Part shown: piece after piece, positions 24,887 through 32,879 of the stretch
Layout of the letters: each line of letters begins with the position of its first letter
Position numbering within the stretch: position 1 is the stretch's first letter
Origin: Phycisphaerae bacterium
GTDB taxonomy: Bacteria > Planctomycetota > Phycisphaerae > Phycisphaerales > SM1A02
Assembly (NCBI GenBank): GCA_016795065.1
Contig: JAEUIU010000038.1
Coordinates: 62,001-126,000 of the forward strand
DNA: 64,000 bases
Direction of reading: 5' to 3'
The notes under the pieces: generated by a model
The model's input: only the letters and a program-made list of their open reading frames with translations
Told to the model about the DNA's origin: nothing
Database searches by the model: none
Program-made: the position numbers and the translations under genes

Positions 24887-27048
24887 CGGCCGGAATCGGG
24901 CGTGACGAAGGCGGGCGCGAAACGGTTGATTTCGTCGCGCAGCGCTTGGGGCAAGAGCGGATCGGCCGAGCGCTTCGCCGCTTCCGCGAATGTCGCATCC
25001 GCAGTCGCAATACCGTTGGCCTTCTCTGCGCGAGCAAGAAAGAGAAGGGCCAGCGGATCCTCGCGGCCGACGCGCCCGACCAGCCAAAGCGCCGCGTCAA
25101 GCGCGTCCGTCCTGTCGTCGTTGGAGCGCGGCGCGGAGAGGAGCGCGTTGATGAGCTTGGGCATGATCCGCAACACCAGTTGGTCATCCCCCGGCCTTCG
25201 ACCTGGATCTGCTTGTGCGATCGCTGACTTGAAGGCATCAGCGGCAAGTTGGAACTCCCCGGTCCGTTCACGGGCGAGTCCCGCGTCGGCGTAGGCCATC
25301 GGATCATGCGGATCGACGGCACTCACCTGTCCCCACGCAAGAGCCGCCTCCTTGTCACGTCCAAGCTCGGCCAGGAGCCTCGCAAAGTCGGCGCGCCGCG
25401 TGCGGACGGAAGTGATCCTGACCAGGTCCGCGCGCAGCAGATCCGGGAGGGTCGCCCCCAATCGCATGGGTTCGACCGCCTCGTCGCGGCGACCTAACAG
25501 TTGGAGCAGGCGTCCCTCCATCCAGTGGATGTCGGGCATGGTCGCGTTCCGGCGCTTCGCCTCCCGCACCGCGCTGAGGGCCTCGTCAAGACGCCCCTGC
25601 AATCGATGGGCCTCGGAGAGCTTCATCCACGGCGTGAACTCCGCCGGCCGCAGTTCGGTCGCCTGGCGGGCCCAATGTTCGGCCTCGATCACCGCGGAAG
25701 CAGCCTCGTCGACATGACCGCGCGAGCCGTAGACCGACGCCTTGGCAAGCAGCTTTCCGGCAAGATTGCTCGCCGGCATCCATGCACGCGGATTGGTCGC
25801 GAGCGTCCTCCGCCAGAGCGCTTCCTCGTCTTCGTAGGCAGTGACCTGCATGGCACTCAGCCCCGAGAGCGTCAACAGCAGGAGCGCCGCCCCACCTATC
25901 GCCGCTGCCCGAGGCACTCGCGCGGCCGTTCGAGCCAGGACATATCCACTGGAGACAGCCAAGGCGATGGTGCCAACGTAGGCAAAGTGATCGGCGACGT
26001 AGGAAAAGAGAAAGGGATAGACGTTGAGGAAGCCAAGGGCGGGGAAGACCGCGCCGACGAATATCGCAGCCAGGACCATCGGTCCGCGCCAACCGCGTCG
26101 CCAGAGGATCACGAACGAGGCTGCGGCGGCGAGAACAACCGCGAGAGGGATCCACTGTGCCGGCATCCGGGCGCTCACGTCCCAACGCTCGTAGTTGAAG
26201 GCGATGTTGGAGGGCCAGAGCCAGGTCCAGACATACCAAAGAGCCGAACGCGGAGCGAGGACGACTCGGTCCAAGAGCGTCAGGCTGAAGTCAGTTCCCG
26301 ACGCACCCACGAGATCCCGCTCAAGCCACGCCGTGACCAGACCGAGGGGCACGCCGATCGCAAAGAAGGGCGCGATCGCGAGAAGATCGCGCCCGCTCCA
26401 TTTCCGGCGCTGCCAGACATGGAGGGCAATGAGGGTCGGAGCGAGGACGGCAACCATGGTCTTCGAGAGCATGGCCAAGGCGAAGAGGAGAAGCGAGGTC
26501 AGATACCAGCCGGCTCGCTCGCCTTCCTTGGCTTCACCGAAGGCCAGCCAAGCCCGAAGCGACGCAAGGGCAAGGACAACGGCGAGGACGTTCTTCCGCT
26601 CGGTCACCCAGGCAACGCTCTCGACCTGCATCGGATGGACCAGGAAGATCGCCGCCGCGAGCCACGCCCCCGGCACGGCGAGCCTCGTCAGGATCCGCCA
26701 GAGGAGAAACGCCGATCCCAGATGAAGGGCCCAGTTCACCAGATGGAATCCGAAGGGGCGGGCGACGAAGTCGTCACCATAGAGCCTGGCCTCACACCAA
26801 AAGGTCATGAAGACCATCGGGTAGAACTGCGGGGTGCCGCCGGGCGTCCAGATCTTCGCGAGGCCCTCGGCATCGACGAGCACCGGATTCTCGGTGACGT
26901 AGGAATTGTCGTCCCAGATCCAGCCGGCATGCTGGAGCGGCCAATAGGCAAGGACGCCCAGCGCCACAAGGACGAGGGCGAGCCACCGGCCTGAGAGGCC
27001 GGAACGTCGATCCGGGGCAATCACAAGGGAACGGTATCGCGCCAACAT
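24883..27048 (-). CDS. TMTC-like polytopic membrane protein with C-terminal TPR repeats
   Basis: The start is set at ATG 27048; a TTG at 27078 within the tandem repeat is the only earlier in-frame option. About ten membrane segments fill residues 15-430. The lumenal loop has WDDNSYV and the conserved HPMQVESVAWVTERKNVLA stretch of TMTC/PMT-type glycosyltransferases (GT-C fold), enzymes that use lipid-linked sugars. Residues about 450-720 form TPR repeats (for example EAEHWARQATELRP, RLDEALSAVREAKRR). In eukaryotes such proteins O-mannosylate cadherins; bacterial targets are unknown, so a protein or glycolipid glycosylation role is inferred. It is translationally coupled to a histidine kinase, an unusual pairing. 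It holds a CCTAACAGTT decamer at 25493. Confidence 0.78.
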   Translation of the reverse strand: MLARYRSLVIAPDRRSGLSGRWLALVLVALGVLAYWPLQHAGWIWDDNSYVTENPVLVDAEGLAKIWTPGGTPQFYPMVFMTFWCEARLYGDDFVARPFGFHLVNWALHLGSAFLLWRILTRLAVPGAWLAAAIFLVHPMQVESVAWVTERKNVLAVVLALASLRAWLAFGEAKEGERAGWYLTSLLLFALAMLSKTMVAVLAPTLIALHVWQRRKWSGRDLLAIAPFFAIGVPLGLVTAWLERDLVGASGTDFSLTLLDRVVLAPRSALWYVWTWLWPSNIAFNYERWDVSARMPAQWIPLAVVLAAAASFVILWRRGWRGPMVLAAIFVGAVFPALGFLNVYPFLFSYVADHFAYVGTIALAVSSGYVLARTAARVPRAAAIGGAALLLLTLSGLSAMQVTAYEDEEALWRRTLATNPRAWMPASNLAGKLLAKASVYGSRGHVDEAASAVIEAEHWARQATELRPAEFTPWMKLSEAHRLQGRLDEALSAVREAKRRNATMPDIHWMEGRLLQLLGRRDEAVEPMRLGATLPDLLRADLVRITSVRTRRADFARLLAELGRDKEAALAWGQVSAVDPHDPMAYADAGLARERTGEFQLAADAFKSAIAQADPGRRPGDDQLVLRIMPKLINALLSAPRSNDDRTDALDAALWLVGRVGREDPLALLFLARAEKANGIATADATFAEAAKRSADPLLPQALRDEINRFAPAFVTPDSGR

Positions 27049-27077
27049 CCCGCCTGCATGGAGGAGCCTTGTCGCCA

Positions 27078-27143
27078 ACTGGTTGCAGACTGGTTGCAGA
27101 CTGGTTGCAGACCGGTTGCAGACCGGTTGCAGACCGGGGGGGG
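27078..27143. repeat. Five-copy 11-bp tandem repeat followed by a run of eight G
   Basis: The 11-bp unit ACYGGTTGCAG is repeated five times without interruption from 27078 to 27132 (three copies with T, then two with C), and a partial copy then runs into eight consecutive G (27136-27143). It lies in the 108-bp gap between the Ser/Thr kinase stop and the TMTC-like start. Such tracts mutate in copy number by slippage and could vary spacing of promoter or mRNA-leader elements of the TMTC-like operon. Confidence 0.9.
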
Positions 27144-27156
27144 CATCCGGCCCAGT

Positions 27157-30100
27157 TCAAGGATCGTTGACGTCGACGTTGATCGACGGCGTGGCTTGCC
27201 ACTGTCCGATCACGCGATCGGCCATGGGAATCGAGTACGTCGCCAGTTCGCCTTCGATGCCGATGATGCCGATCCCCTCGCCGGCATTCACCCAGCCAGC
27301 CGATCGGATCGAGTTCGCGTCCCACTCGAGACGAGGGAATGGCCGCAGCATGGCGACCTCGCGCATCAGTCCCAGGTGCCAGATCCGGACGGAGCCATCC
27401 TCGCTCATACTCAGGGCAAGATCCGGGTCGGTGGGATGAGCCGCAACAACCTTGACCATCGACGAGTGCCCAACCAGCGCGCGGAGTTCGCCCGTTTGGA
27501 CATCATGCACCAGAAGATCCCCCCGCCACGTCCCGACCAACATGAATCTCGAGTCGGCATTGAAGTCGACCGCGAACCCGGTGGTATTCCCATGGAACGT
27601 GGTTTCAGCTCCGTCGGCAAGCCGGATGAGTCGATTGTCGTCGCCGCGAAAGCTTGCTCCAAGCCATGCCCCGTCGTCGCTGATCGCCAACGCCAACAGT
27701 TCGGACGGGCCTGACGGGATCACCTCACAGCGGCTGCCATTCTTGAGATCGATCAACTCGACCGCGTTCTCGGTGGTGCCGTGAGCGACAAACCGATCCT
27801 CGACCAGGTCCACGCAGGACGAGTCCTGCCGGACATTCGGCATGGCCGAGGTTGCCAACGATTTTCGGTTCACCGTGTCAAAAACGCGCAGCCATCGATC
27901 GTTGCCGATCACCGCGACGATCGGCGATCGGGGCCCGGGTACGACCAATCGCGCCGAACGCACCGGCATGTGCCAGATCGGCCTCCCTCGTTCATCCAAT
28001 GCTGCGATGCCGCGATTCATCGCCGCGAGAAACGGTTCGTTGGGCATCGCCGAAACCGAGGTCACGGACTTCGCCGGCACGACGCCCCGTACCCCGCCCC
28101 GGTCGGGGCCGATGTTCCAGATGCTGAGCATGCGGTAGTCCGCACTCGTCATCGCGATGGTCTGTTCGTCCGGAGCAACATCAAACCGCCATGAGCCGAA
28201 GGGGATGAGCGTCGTGACCGCACCGTCTACCAGGTTGATCTCGTGCAATCCCCACCAGCCCAGCACGAGGAGCGTGCGGTCGTCGGGGCCAAATCGCAGA
28301 TTGCGGGCGGTACCGACTTTCGAGCGGACCGTTTGCACAACCTCGCCCGTCTCGGTGTCGTTGATGACGATTGTCGGGCCGGTGGTGCCCGTGGCGACGA
28401 GTCGCCCGGCCCGACCGAACGCGAGGGATTGAATCGAGCGCTCGTGCGGCTGGAGTCGGACCTCACGCTGCCGATCGAGCGAGAGGAGGAGTAATCCGCC
28501 TTGGTCATCACCCACCGCGAGCATGCCGTCGGCGGCAATTGCGAGTCGCTTGACCCCCCCGCTATGGGCTATCGCCTGCACGATCGGAGGGTCAGCAAGG
28601 TACTCAATCCTCCAAATGACGCCGTTTCGCCCGCCGGCGTAGGCGACATCGGCGGATGGGTCGCAGAGAACCGAACAGCTTCCGCGATTCGGATGGCATG
28701 ACACGAGGGGTTTCGGGGGTTCATTGCCGACGAGGTCCCACTGCGTGATCAGCCCGGAGGTGTCCGAGGTAAAGCCGTAGCGCCCATCGCGTGACACGGC
28801 GACCTCGAGAACATCCGCTCCACCGCCGGTTCCGAGGGGCCGTGCCTCGCCGGTCAGCATGTCGAGCAGCACCGGTGGACGTTCGGTCTCGGCGGCAAAG
28901 AGATGTTGCCCGTCCGGCAGGAATCGGGCGAAGCGCACCTTCGAGTCGAACCTGTGGGTCATGATCCAGCCTTGCTCCCACGCCGACTCACGCAAGGCCC
29001 ACCGCGCATGAGGTGATTCAGGATCAGCCTCGATCGCCCCATAGAGAAGTTGCCACGCTTCGGTCCAGTTCCCTTGCCTGGCGGCTTTCCGCCCTCGCTC
29101 GACATCGCTGGCGAAGAGTTGGCCGCGCAGCGCAGCGGCAAGACGGGTCTGCTCTCGCTCCGCGTCGCGGGCAACGTCTCGCTCGGCCTGAGCGCTGCGG
29201 AGTCCAAAGAGCGACACCGTCGTGCCGATCATGAGGGAGAAGACGACGGCGAGACCGGCCACAAGAGCCACCGTGTGGCGACGGGCAAACTTTGCCAGGA
29301 TGTAACCGGTCGAGGGCGGTCGAGCGGCGACCGGTTCGTTGGCGAGCAGGCGTTCGAGATCGTCGGCCAAGGCGGCGACCGAGGCATAGCGCCGCGCCGG
29401 ATCGCGGGCGATCGCCTTCAGGACGATCCAATCGATCTCGCCGCGCAGGGCCCGCCCGAGGGCGGCCGCTGTGGTCCTCCGGGCGCCGGCCCGCTCCTCA
29501 TCAATCGCACTCGAGACGCGCGGGGGATCATCTTCGAGCAACCGTCGCCGCAGTTCCATGGGCGACGGGGTGCGCCGGCCGCTCATCGAACGGGCTCGCA
29601 CCGGCGTGACGCCAGCGAGGAGTTCGTAGAGGACGATGCCCAAGGCGAAGACATCGGTCCGCGTGTCGACATCCTCGCCAGCGGCCTGCTCGGGGCTCAT
29701 GTAATCGGGCGTGCCGACAACATGGCCCAAGGCCGTCGAGAGCGACGCTGCAGTCATGCCGACGCCAGGCTCGAGGGCCTTGGCCACGCCGAAATCGATG
29801 ATCTTGGGGATGGCCTTGCCGTCGGCCTCGGTAACGAGGATGTTCGATGGCTTCAGGTCGCGATGGAGAATGCCGCGCTGGTGAGCATGATGGACCGCCG
29901 AACAGACCTCGACCATCAGGGCGACCCGGTCCCGCCACTCGATGCGCCGCTCGTCGCAATGCTGGGTGATCGGCGAGCCGCGCACCAACTCCATCACAAA
30001 GTAGGGCCGCCCATCGGGCGTGGCGCCGCCGTCCAGCACCTTGGCGACGTTGGTGTGCTCAAGCCGGGCAAGGGCCTGCCGTTCCGCTTCGAAGCGGCGA

Positions 30101-30498
30101 ACAACCTGTCGGGTGTCCATGCCGAGCTTGATGACCTTGAGGGCCACCTCGCGGCGCACCGGCTCCAACTGCGTCGCCCGGTAGACGGTGCCCATGCCAC
30201 CCTCACCGAGCGTGCCCTCGATGCGATAGCGACCGATTCTCGCTCCGACGCCAGGGCGGATGACGCAACCGTCCAAGGCATCGACGCCGACGTCGTGATG
30301 GGCCAGGAGCGAGCGCACCTCAATCAAGAGTTCCGCGTCGAGGGCACATTCGCGCAGGAGGAGGTCCTCGCGCTCACTCGCCGCGGCCATACGGGCTCGC
30401 TCGAAGATGGCGGCAACGCGCTGGAAACGGAGCTCGGCCGGGCCATGCGATGGCTCCGCGGCTGGACGGCCGGGCAACGGCGTGTCGGTTCGGCTCAC
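27157..30498 (-). CDS. Membrane Ser/Thr protein kinase with WD40-like sensor domain
   Basis: The start is GTG 30498, which overlaps the sigma factor stop by four bases (GTGA); the open frame to 30549 would overlap it by 55 bases. The 1113-aa protein has a helical N-terminal part, then a Pkn-type kinase domain (about 90-370): glycine loop GEGGMGTVY, Lys121 in VALKVIK, HRDLKPSN with Asp214, DFG at 235-237, and GTPDYMSPEQA. One membrane span lies at about 420-445. The remaining 650 residues form WD40-type propeller repeats. This layout is common in planctomycetes. The kinase likely phosphorylates the coupled ECF sigma factor or another partner in response to an envelope signal. That pairing is known for the class, but not proven here. 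Confidence 0.93.
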   Translation of the reverse strand: MSRTDTPLPGRPAAEPSHGPAELRFQRVAAIFERARMAAASEREDLLLRECALDAELLIEVRSLLAHHDVGVDALDGCVIRPGVGARIGRYRIEGTLGEGGMGTVYRATQLEPVRREVALKVIKLGMDTRQVVRRFEAERQALARLEHTNVAKVLDGGATPDGRPYFVMELVRGSPITQHCDERRIEWRDRVALMVEVCSAVHHAHQRGILHRDLKPSNILVTEADGKAIPKIIDFGVAKALEPGVGMTAASLSTALGHVVGTPDYMSPEQAAGEDVDTRTDVFALGIVLYELLAGVTPVRARSMSGRRTPSPMELRRRLLEDDPPRVSSAIDEERAGARRTTAAALGRALRGEIDWIVLKAIARDPARRYASVAALADDLERLLANEPVAARPPSTGYILAKFARRHTVALVAGLAVVFSLMIGTTVSLFGLRSAQAERDVARDAEREQTRLAAALRGQLFASDVERGRKAARQGNWTEAWQLLYGAIEADPESPHARWALRESAWEQGWIMTHRFDSKVRFARFLPDGQHLFAAETERPPVLLDMLTGEARPLGTGGGADVLEVAVSRDGRYGFTSDTSGLITQWDLVGNEPPKPLVSCHPNRGSCSVLCDPSADVAYAGGRNGVIWRIEYLADPPIVQAIAHSGGVKRLAIAADGMLAVGDDQGGLLLLSLDRQREVRLQPHERSIQSLAFGRAGRLVATGTTGPTIVINDTETGEVVQTVRSKVGTARNLRFGPDDRTLLVLGWWGLHEINLVDGAVTTLIPFGSWRFDVAPDEQTIAMTSADYRMLSIWNIGPDRGGVRGVVPAKSVTSVSAMPNEPFLAAMNRGIAALDERGRPIWHMPVRSARLVVPGPRSPIVAVIGNDRWLRVFDTVNRKSLATSAMPNVRQDSSCVDLVEDRFVAHGTTENAVELIDLKNGSRCEVIPSGPSELLALAISDDGAWLGASFRGDDNRLIRLADGAETTFHGNTTGFAVDFNADSRFMLVGTWRGDLLVHDVQTGELRALVGHSSMVKVVAAHPTDPDLALSMSEDGSVRIWHLGLMREVAMLRPFPRLEWDANSIRSAGWVNAGEGIGIIGIEGELATYSIPMADRVIGQWQATPSINVDVNDP

Positions 30499-31022
30499 GA
30501 GCTCGACTCCACCAGTCGCTTCCGAAGCCACGCCCGTGCCATGAACCAATCGGCCTCGGAGGTGCTTCGGGCGACGCCGAGCGTCTCGGCCACCTCGTCC
30601 CCGTTCAGTCCGCCGAAGAACCGAAGCTCGACGACCCGGGCCTTGCGAGGATCGAGTTGGGCGAGCGCCTCAAGCGCCTCATGCAGGGCGAGCAGTTCGA
30701 CCGGCTCGGGCGCCTCGACCATGGCCTCGGGCAGTTCGATCCGCATCCAGCCCCCGCCCCGCTTGTCGGCCGTATGAGCGCGGGCATGGTCGACCAGGAT
30801 CCGGCGCATCGCCGTTGCGGCGAGAGCCCGAAAGGCCGCCTCGCCATGTTCCTCGCGCCACGTCGGACCGAGCCGCTCGCCGAGCCTGAGAAAGGCCTCA
30901 TGCACCAGCGCCGTCGGCTGGAGCGTGTGATCGCGCCGCTCACGACGCAACAGCGCCGCTGCGAGATCCCGCAGCTCGCTGTGGAGCGTGGCCGAAAGGG
31001 CCGTGGCGTCGTCGGAAGGCAT
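30495..31022 (-). CDS. ECF sigma factor
   Basis: A 175-aa protein starting at ATG 31022 (the open frame runs to 31064). It has the sigma-70 region 2 and region 4 layout: HTLQPTALVHEAFLRL, then a linker, and RVVELRFFGGLNGDEVAETL leading into the region 4 helix-turn-helix. The TALVHEAFLRL segment is characteristic of the ECF subfamily that planctomycetes encode beside Ser/Thr kinases. It directs RNA polymerase to a small regulon. No anti-sigma factor is encoded nearby, so phosphorylation by the coupled kinase is the likely control. Confidence 0.92.
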   Translation of the reverse strand: MPSDDATALSATLHSELRDLAAALLRRERRDHTLQPTALVHEAFLRLGERLGPTWREEHGEAAFRALAATAMRRILVDHARAHTADKRGGGWMRIELPEAMVEAPEPVELLALHEALEALAQLDPRKARVVELRFFGGLNGDEVAETLGVARSTSEADWFMARAWLRKRLVESSS

Positions 31023-31133
31023 GCGGGTCGATTGTGCCCCGGGTCCTGCCCTGCCACAAGGCAAGAGCCGTCGATTCGGGTCCGAACCTCACGCCCCGGG
31101 CGGGTTATGCGCGTCACAACCCGCCAGGTTGGG

Positions 31134-32879
31134 TCACGCGTAGGAGTGCAAGCCGGTGATCACGAAATTGATCACGATCCAGTTGAAGAGCATGACGCCC
31201 GCTCCAACGACCGCGAGGAGCGCCGTCCAGAGGCCCTTGTCCTTCACCTTCAGGCGGATGTGCACCAGCACGAGGAAGACCAGGAAGGTGTTGAGGGCGA
31301 AGACTTCCTTCGGATCCCAACCCCACGGGCGACCCCAGGAGTGGTCGGCCCAGATGGCGCCCATCGCGATGCCCGCCCAGAGGAGGACAAAGGAGAGCTC
31401 CATCAGCACCATGGTCACGCCATCGAGGACTTCGCCGAAACTCACCTTCGGGGCGCTTCCTGCGATCGACGAGGGTCCCACGCCCGCAAGCACCACGGCG
31501 CCGGCGCCGCCAGCTCTCGCGAAGGCCGGGCCGCCACCGAAGACGCGCCACACCAGATAAAGCCCCGCCGTGATCGCGGCCATGAAGATGAGCACGTAGC
31601 TGAAGATGATGACGTTGGTGTGGATGTAGAGCCAGATGTCGTGCAGCACCGGCATCATGTTGGAGATGTTGGGGTTGAGATACGCCGGAAGGAAGTGCAC
31701 GGTCATGAGCGCCACCATCGACGTCGCTGCGCTTCCGATGAGGAAAAGCGAGCGCATCGTGGTCTTGCGGACCAGCCACTCGATCACGATCGCACCGCAG
31801 CCGCCGAACCAGGCCGAGGTCGTCACCGCCTCGAACATGTTGGCGTTGGGCCACCGCCCCGAGATGTACCAGCGAAGGAGCAGGGCAAAGGTCTGGAGAG
31901 CGAAGGCCCCTGCGAAGACGAGGCAACCCAACGCGAAGGCCGGCTTCCAGCGATAGACGAAGCCGATCAGGAGAAGGACCAGCGAGAACATGTAGACGAT
32001 CCATGTCCGCGTGAGTTGGTCCTTCACGAAGTACCACTGCTCCCACTCCAGCCGGTTCTGGTTCGGATAGAGATCCGGCGCGACTTTCGGGAGGAGTTCT
32101 GCGAGCGATGCGGTGGCGGCGTTCACGCCATTGGCATCGACGTTGGTCCAGGCGTTCACGAGGGCACGCCACGCGTCCGCGATGTTGGCCTGGAGGGCCA
32201 GGTCGATGTCGGTAAGCGGCGGCCGCTGCTGGGCGAGCATCTGGAAGCTCGACGGAGCGCTGGTTTTCCCGGCGACGAACATGACCTCGTCGATCCCGTG
32301 CCATGGCTCGTCCATCGATCCGCTGCCCGGCGGCACGATGCGCAACCGGTTCAGCAGGAAGCGAGGATCGCAAACCACTTGGGCCGACTTGATCGCGTCC
32401 ATCTGCTTGGCCGTCTTGATGAGATCGGCCTCGAGCTGGTGAAAAAGCCCGAGCAGCGTCTGGTCACCCAGGAGCATTGGGCTTATGAGGCCGGTCTTTC
32501 GGAAAGTCGCCATGCGCTCGCCGATGTCGGCGCCGAAGCGAGGCTGCTTCTCGAGGACCGTCGCGATGCTCTCCCGCACCTGGCGGTTCTTGATGTAGAT
32601 GATGTCCGCGTCGCGATAGGCCTCGGGGCGGAAAAGGAGATCGAGATAGGTGTACGCGGCCTCCTGCCCGTTGATGCGCTTCGGGCCGCTGATCGCGTCC
32701 ATCATGGAGTTGGCGTGGGAGCCGAAGCTCTTGAGCCGCCCATCACCGAAGACCGCGATCCGTCCGAGATTCTCGAGGTTGATCGAGCTGGCGAAGTCGT
32801 TCGCCTGGGCAGACGCACTGCGCCCCGGGAAGAGCATCGCCGCGACGATGAGGAGAATCACAAGGGTGAGCCGTTTCAT
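31134..32879 (-). CDS. ccsA: Cytochrome c biogenesis protein CcsA-like
   Basis: A 581-aa membrane protein. After a signal peptide (residues 1-24) comes a periplasmic region of about 270 residues, then eight or so membrane spans. The tryptophan-rich heme-handling motif WADHSWGRPWGWDPKE marks the CcsA/CcmF/CcmC family. Conserved histidines flank it (VLHDIWLYIHTNV before, VHIRLKV after). With ResB it forms the system II synthetase that carries heme across the membrane and attaches it to CxxCH motifs. The start ATG 32879 overlaps the ResB stop by four bases. The long N-terminal periplasmic domain is larger than in many CcsA proteins; planctomycetes often show such fusions. Confidence 0.93.
   Translation of the reverse strand: MKRLTLVILLIVAAMLFPGRSASAQANDFASSINLENLGRIAVFGDGRLKSFGSHANSMMDAISGPKRINGQEAAYTYLDLLFRPEAYRDADIIYIKNRQVRESIATVLEKQPRFGADIGERMATFRKTGLISPMLLGDQTLLGLFHQLEADLIKTAKQMDAIKSAQVVCDPRFLLNRLRIVPPGSGSMDEPWHGIDEVMFVAGKTSAPSSFQMLAQQRPPLTDIDLALQANIADAWRALVNAWTNVDANGVNAATASLAELLPKVAPDLYPNQNRLEWEQWYFVKDQLTRTWIVYMFSLVLLLIGFVYRWKPAFALGCLVFAGAFALQTFALLLRWYISGRWPNANMFEAVTTSAWFGGCGAIVIEWLVRKTTMRSLFLIGSAATSMVALMTVHFLPAYLNPNISNMMPVLHDIWLYIHTNVIIFSYVLIFMAAITAGLYLVWRVFGGGPAFARAGGAGAVVLAGVGPSSIAGSAPKVSFGEVLDGVTMVLMELSFVLLWAGIAMGAIWADHSWGRPWGWDPKEVFALNTFLVFLVLVHIRLKVKDKGLWTALLAVVGAGVMLFNWIVINFVITGLHSYA

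Noticed and set aside
27058..27714. Open frame starting in the 11-bp tandem repeat
   Set aside because: It runs antisense through the Ser/Thr kinase propeller; the repeat-coded residues only reflect the period.
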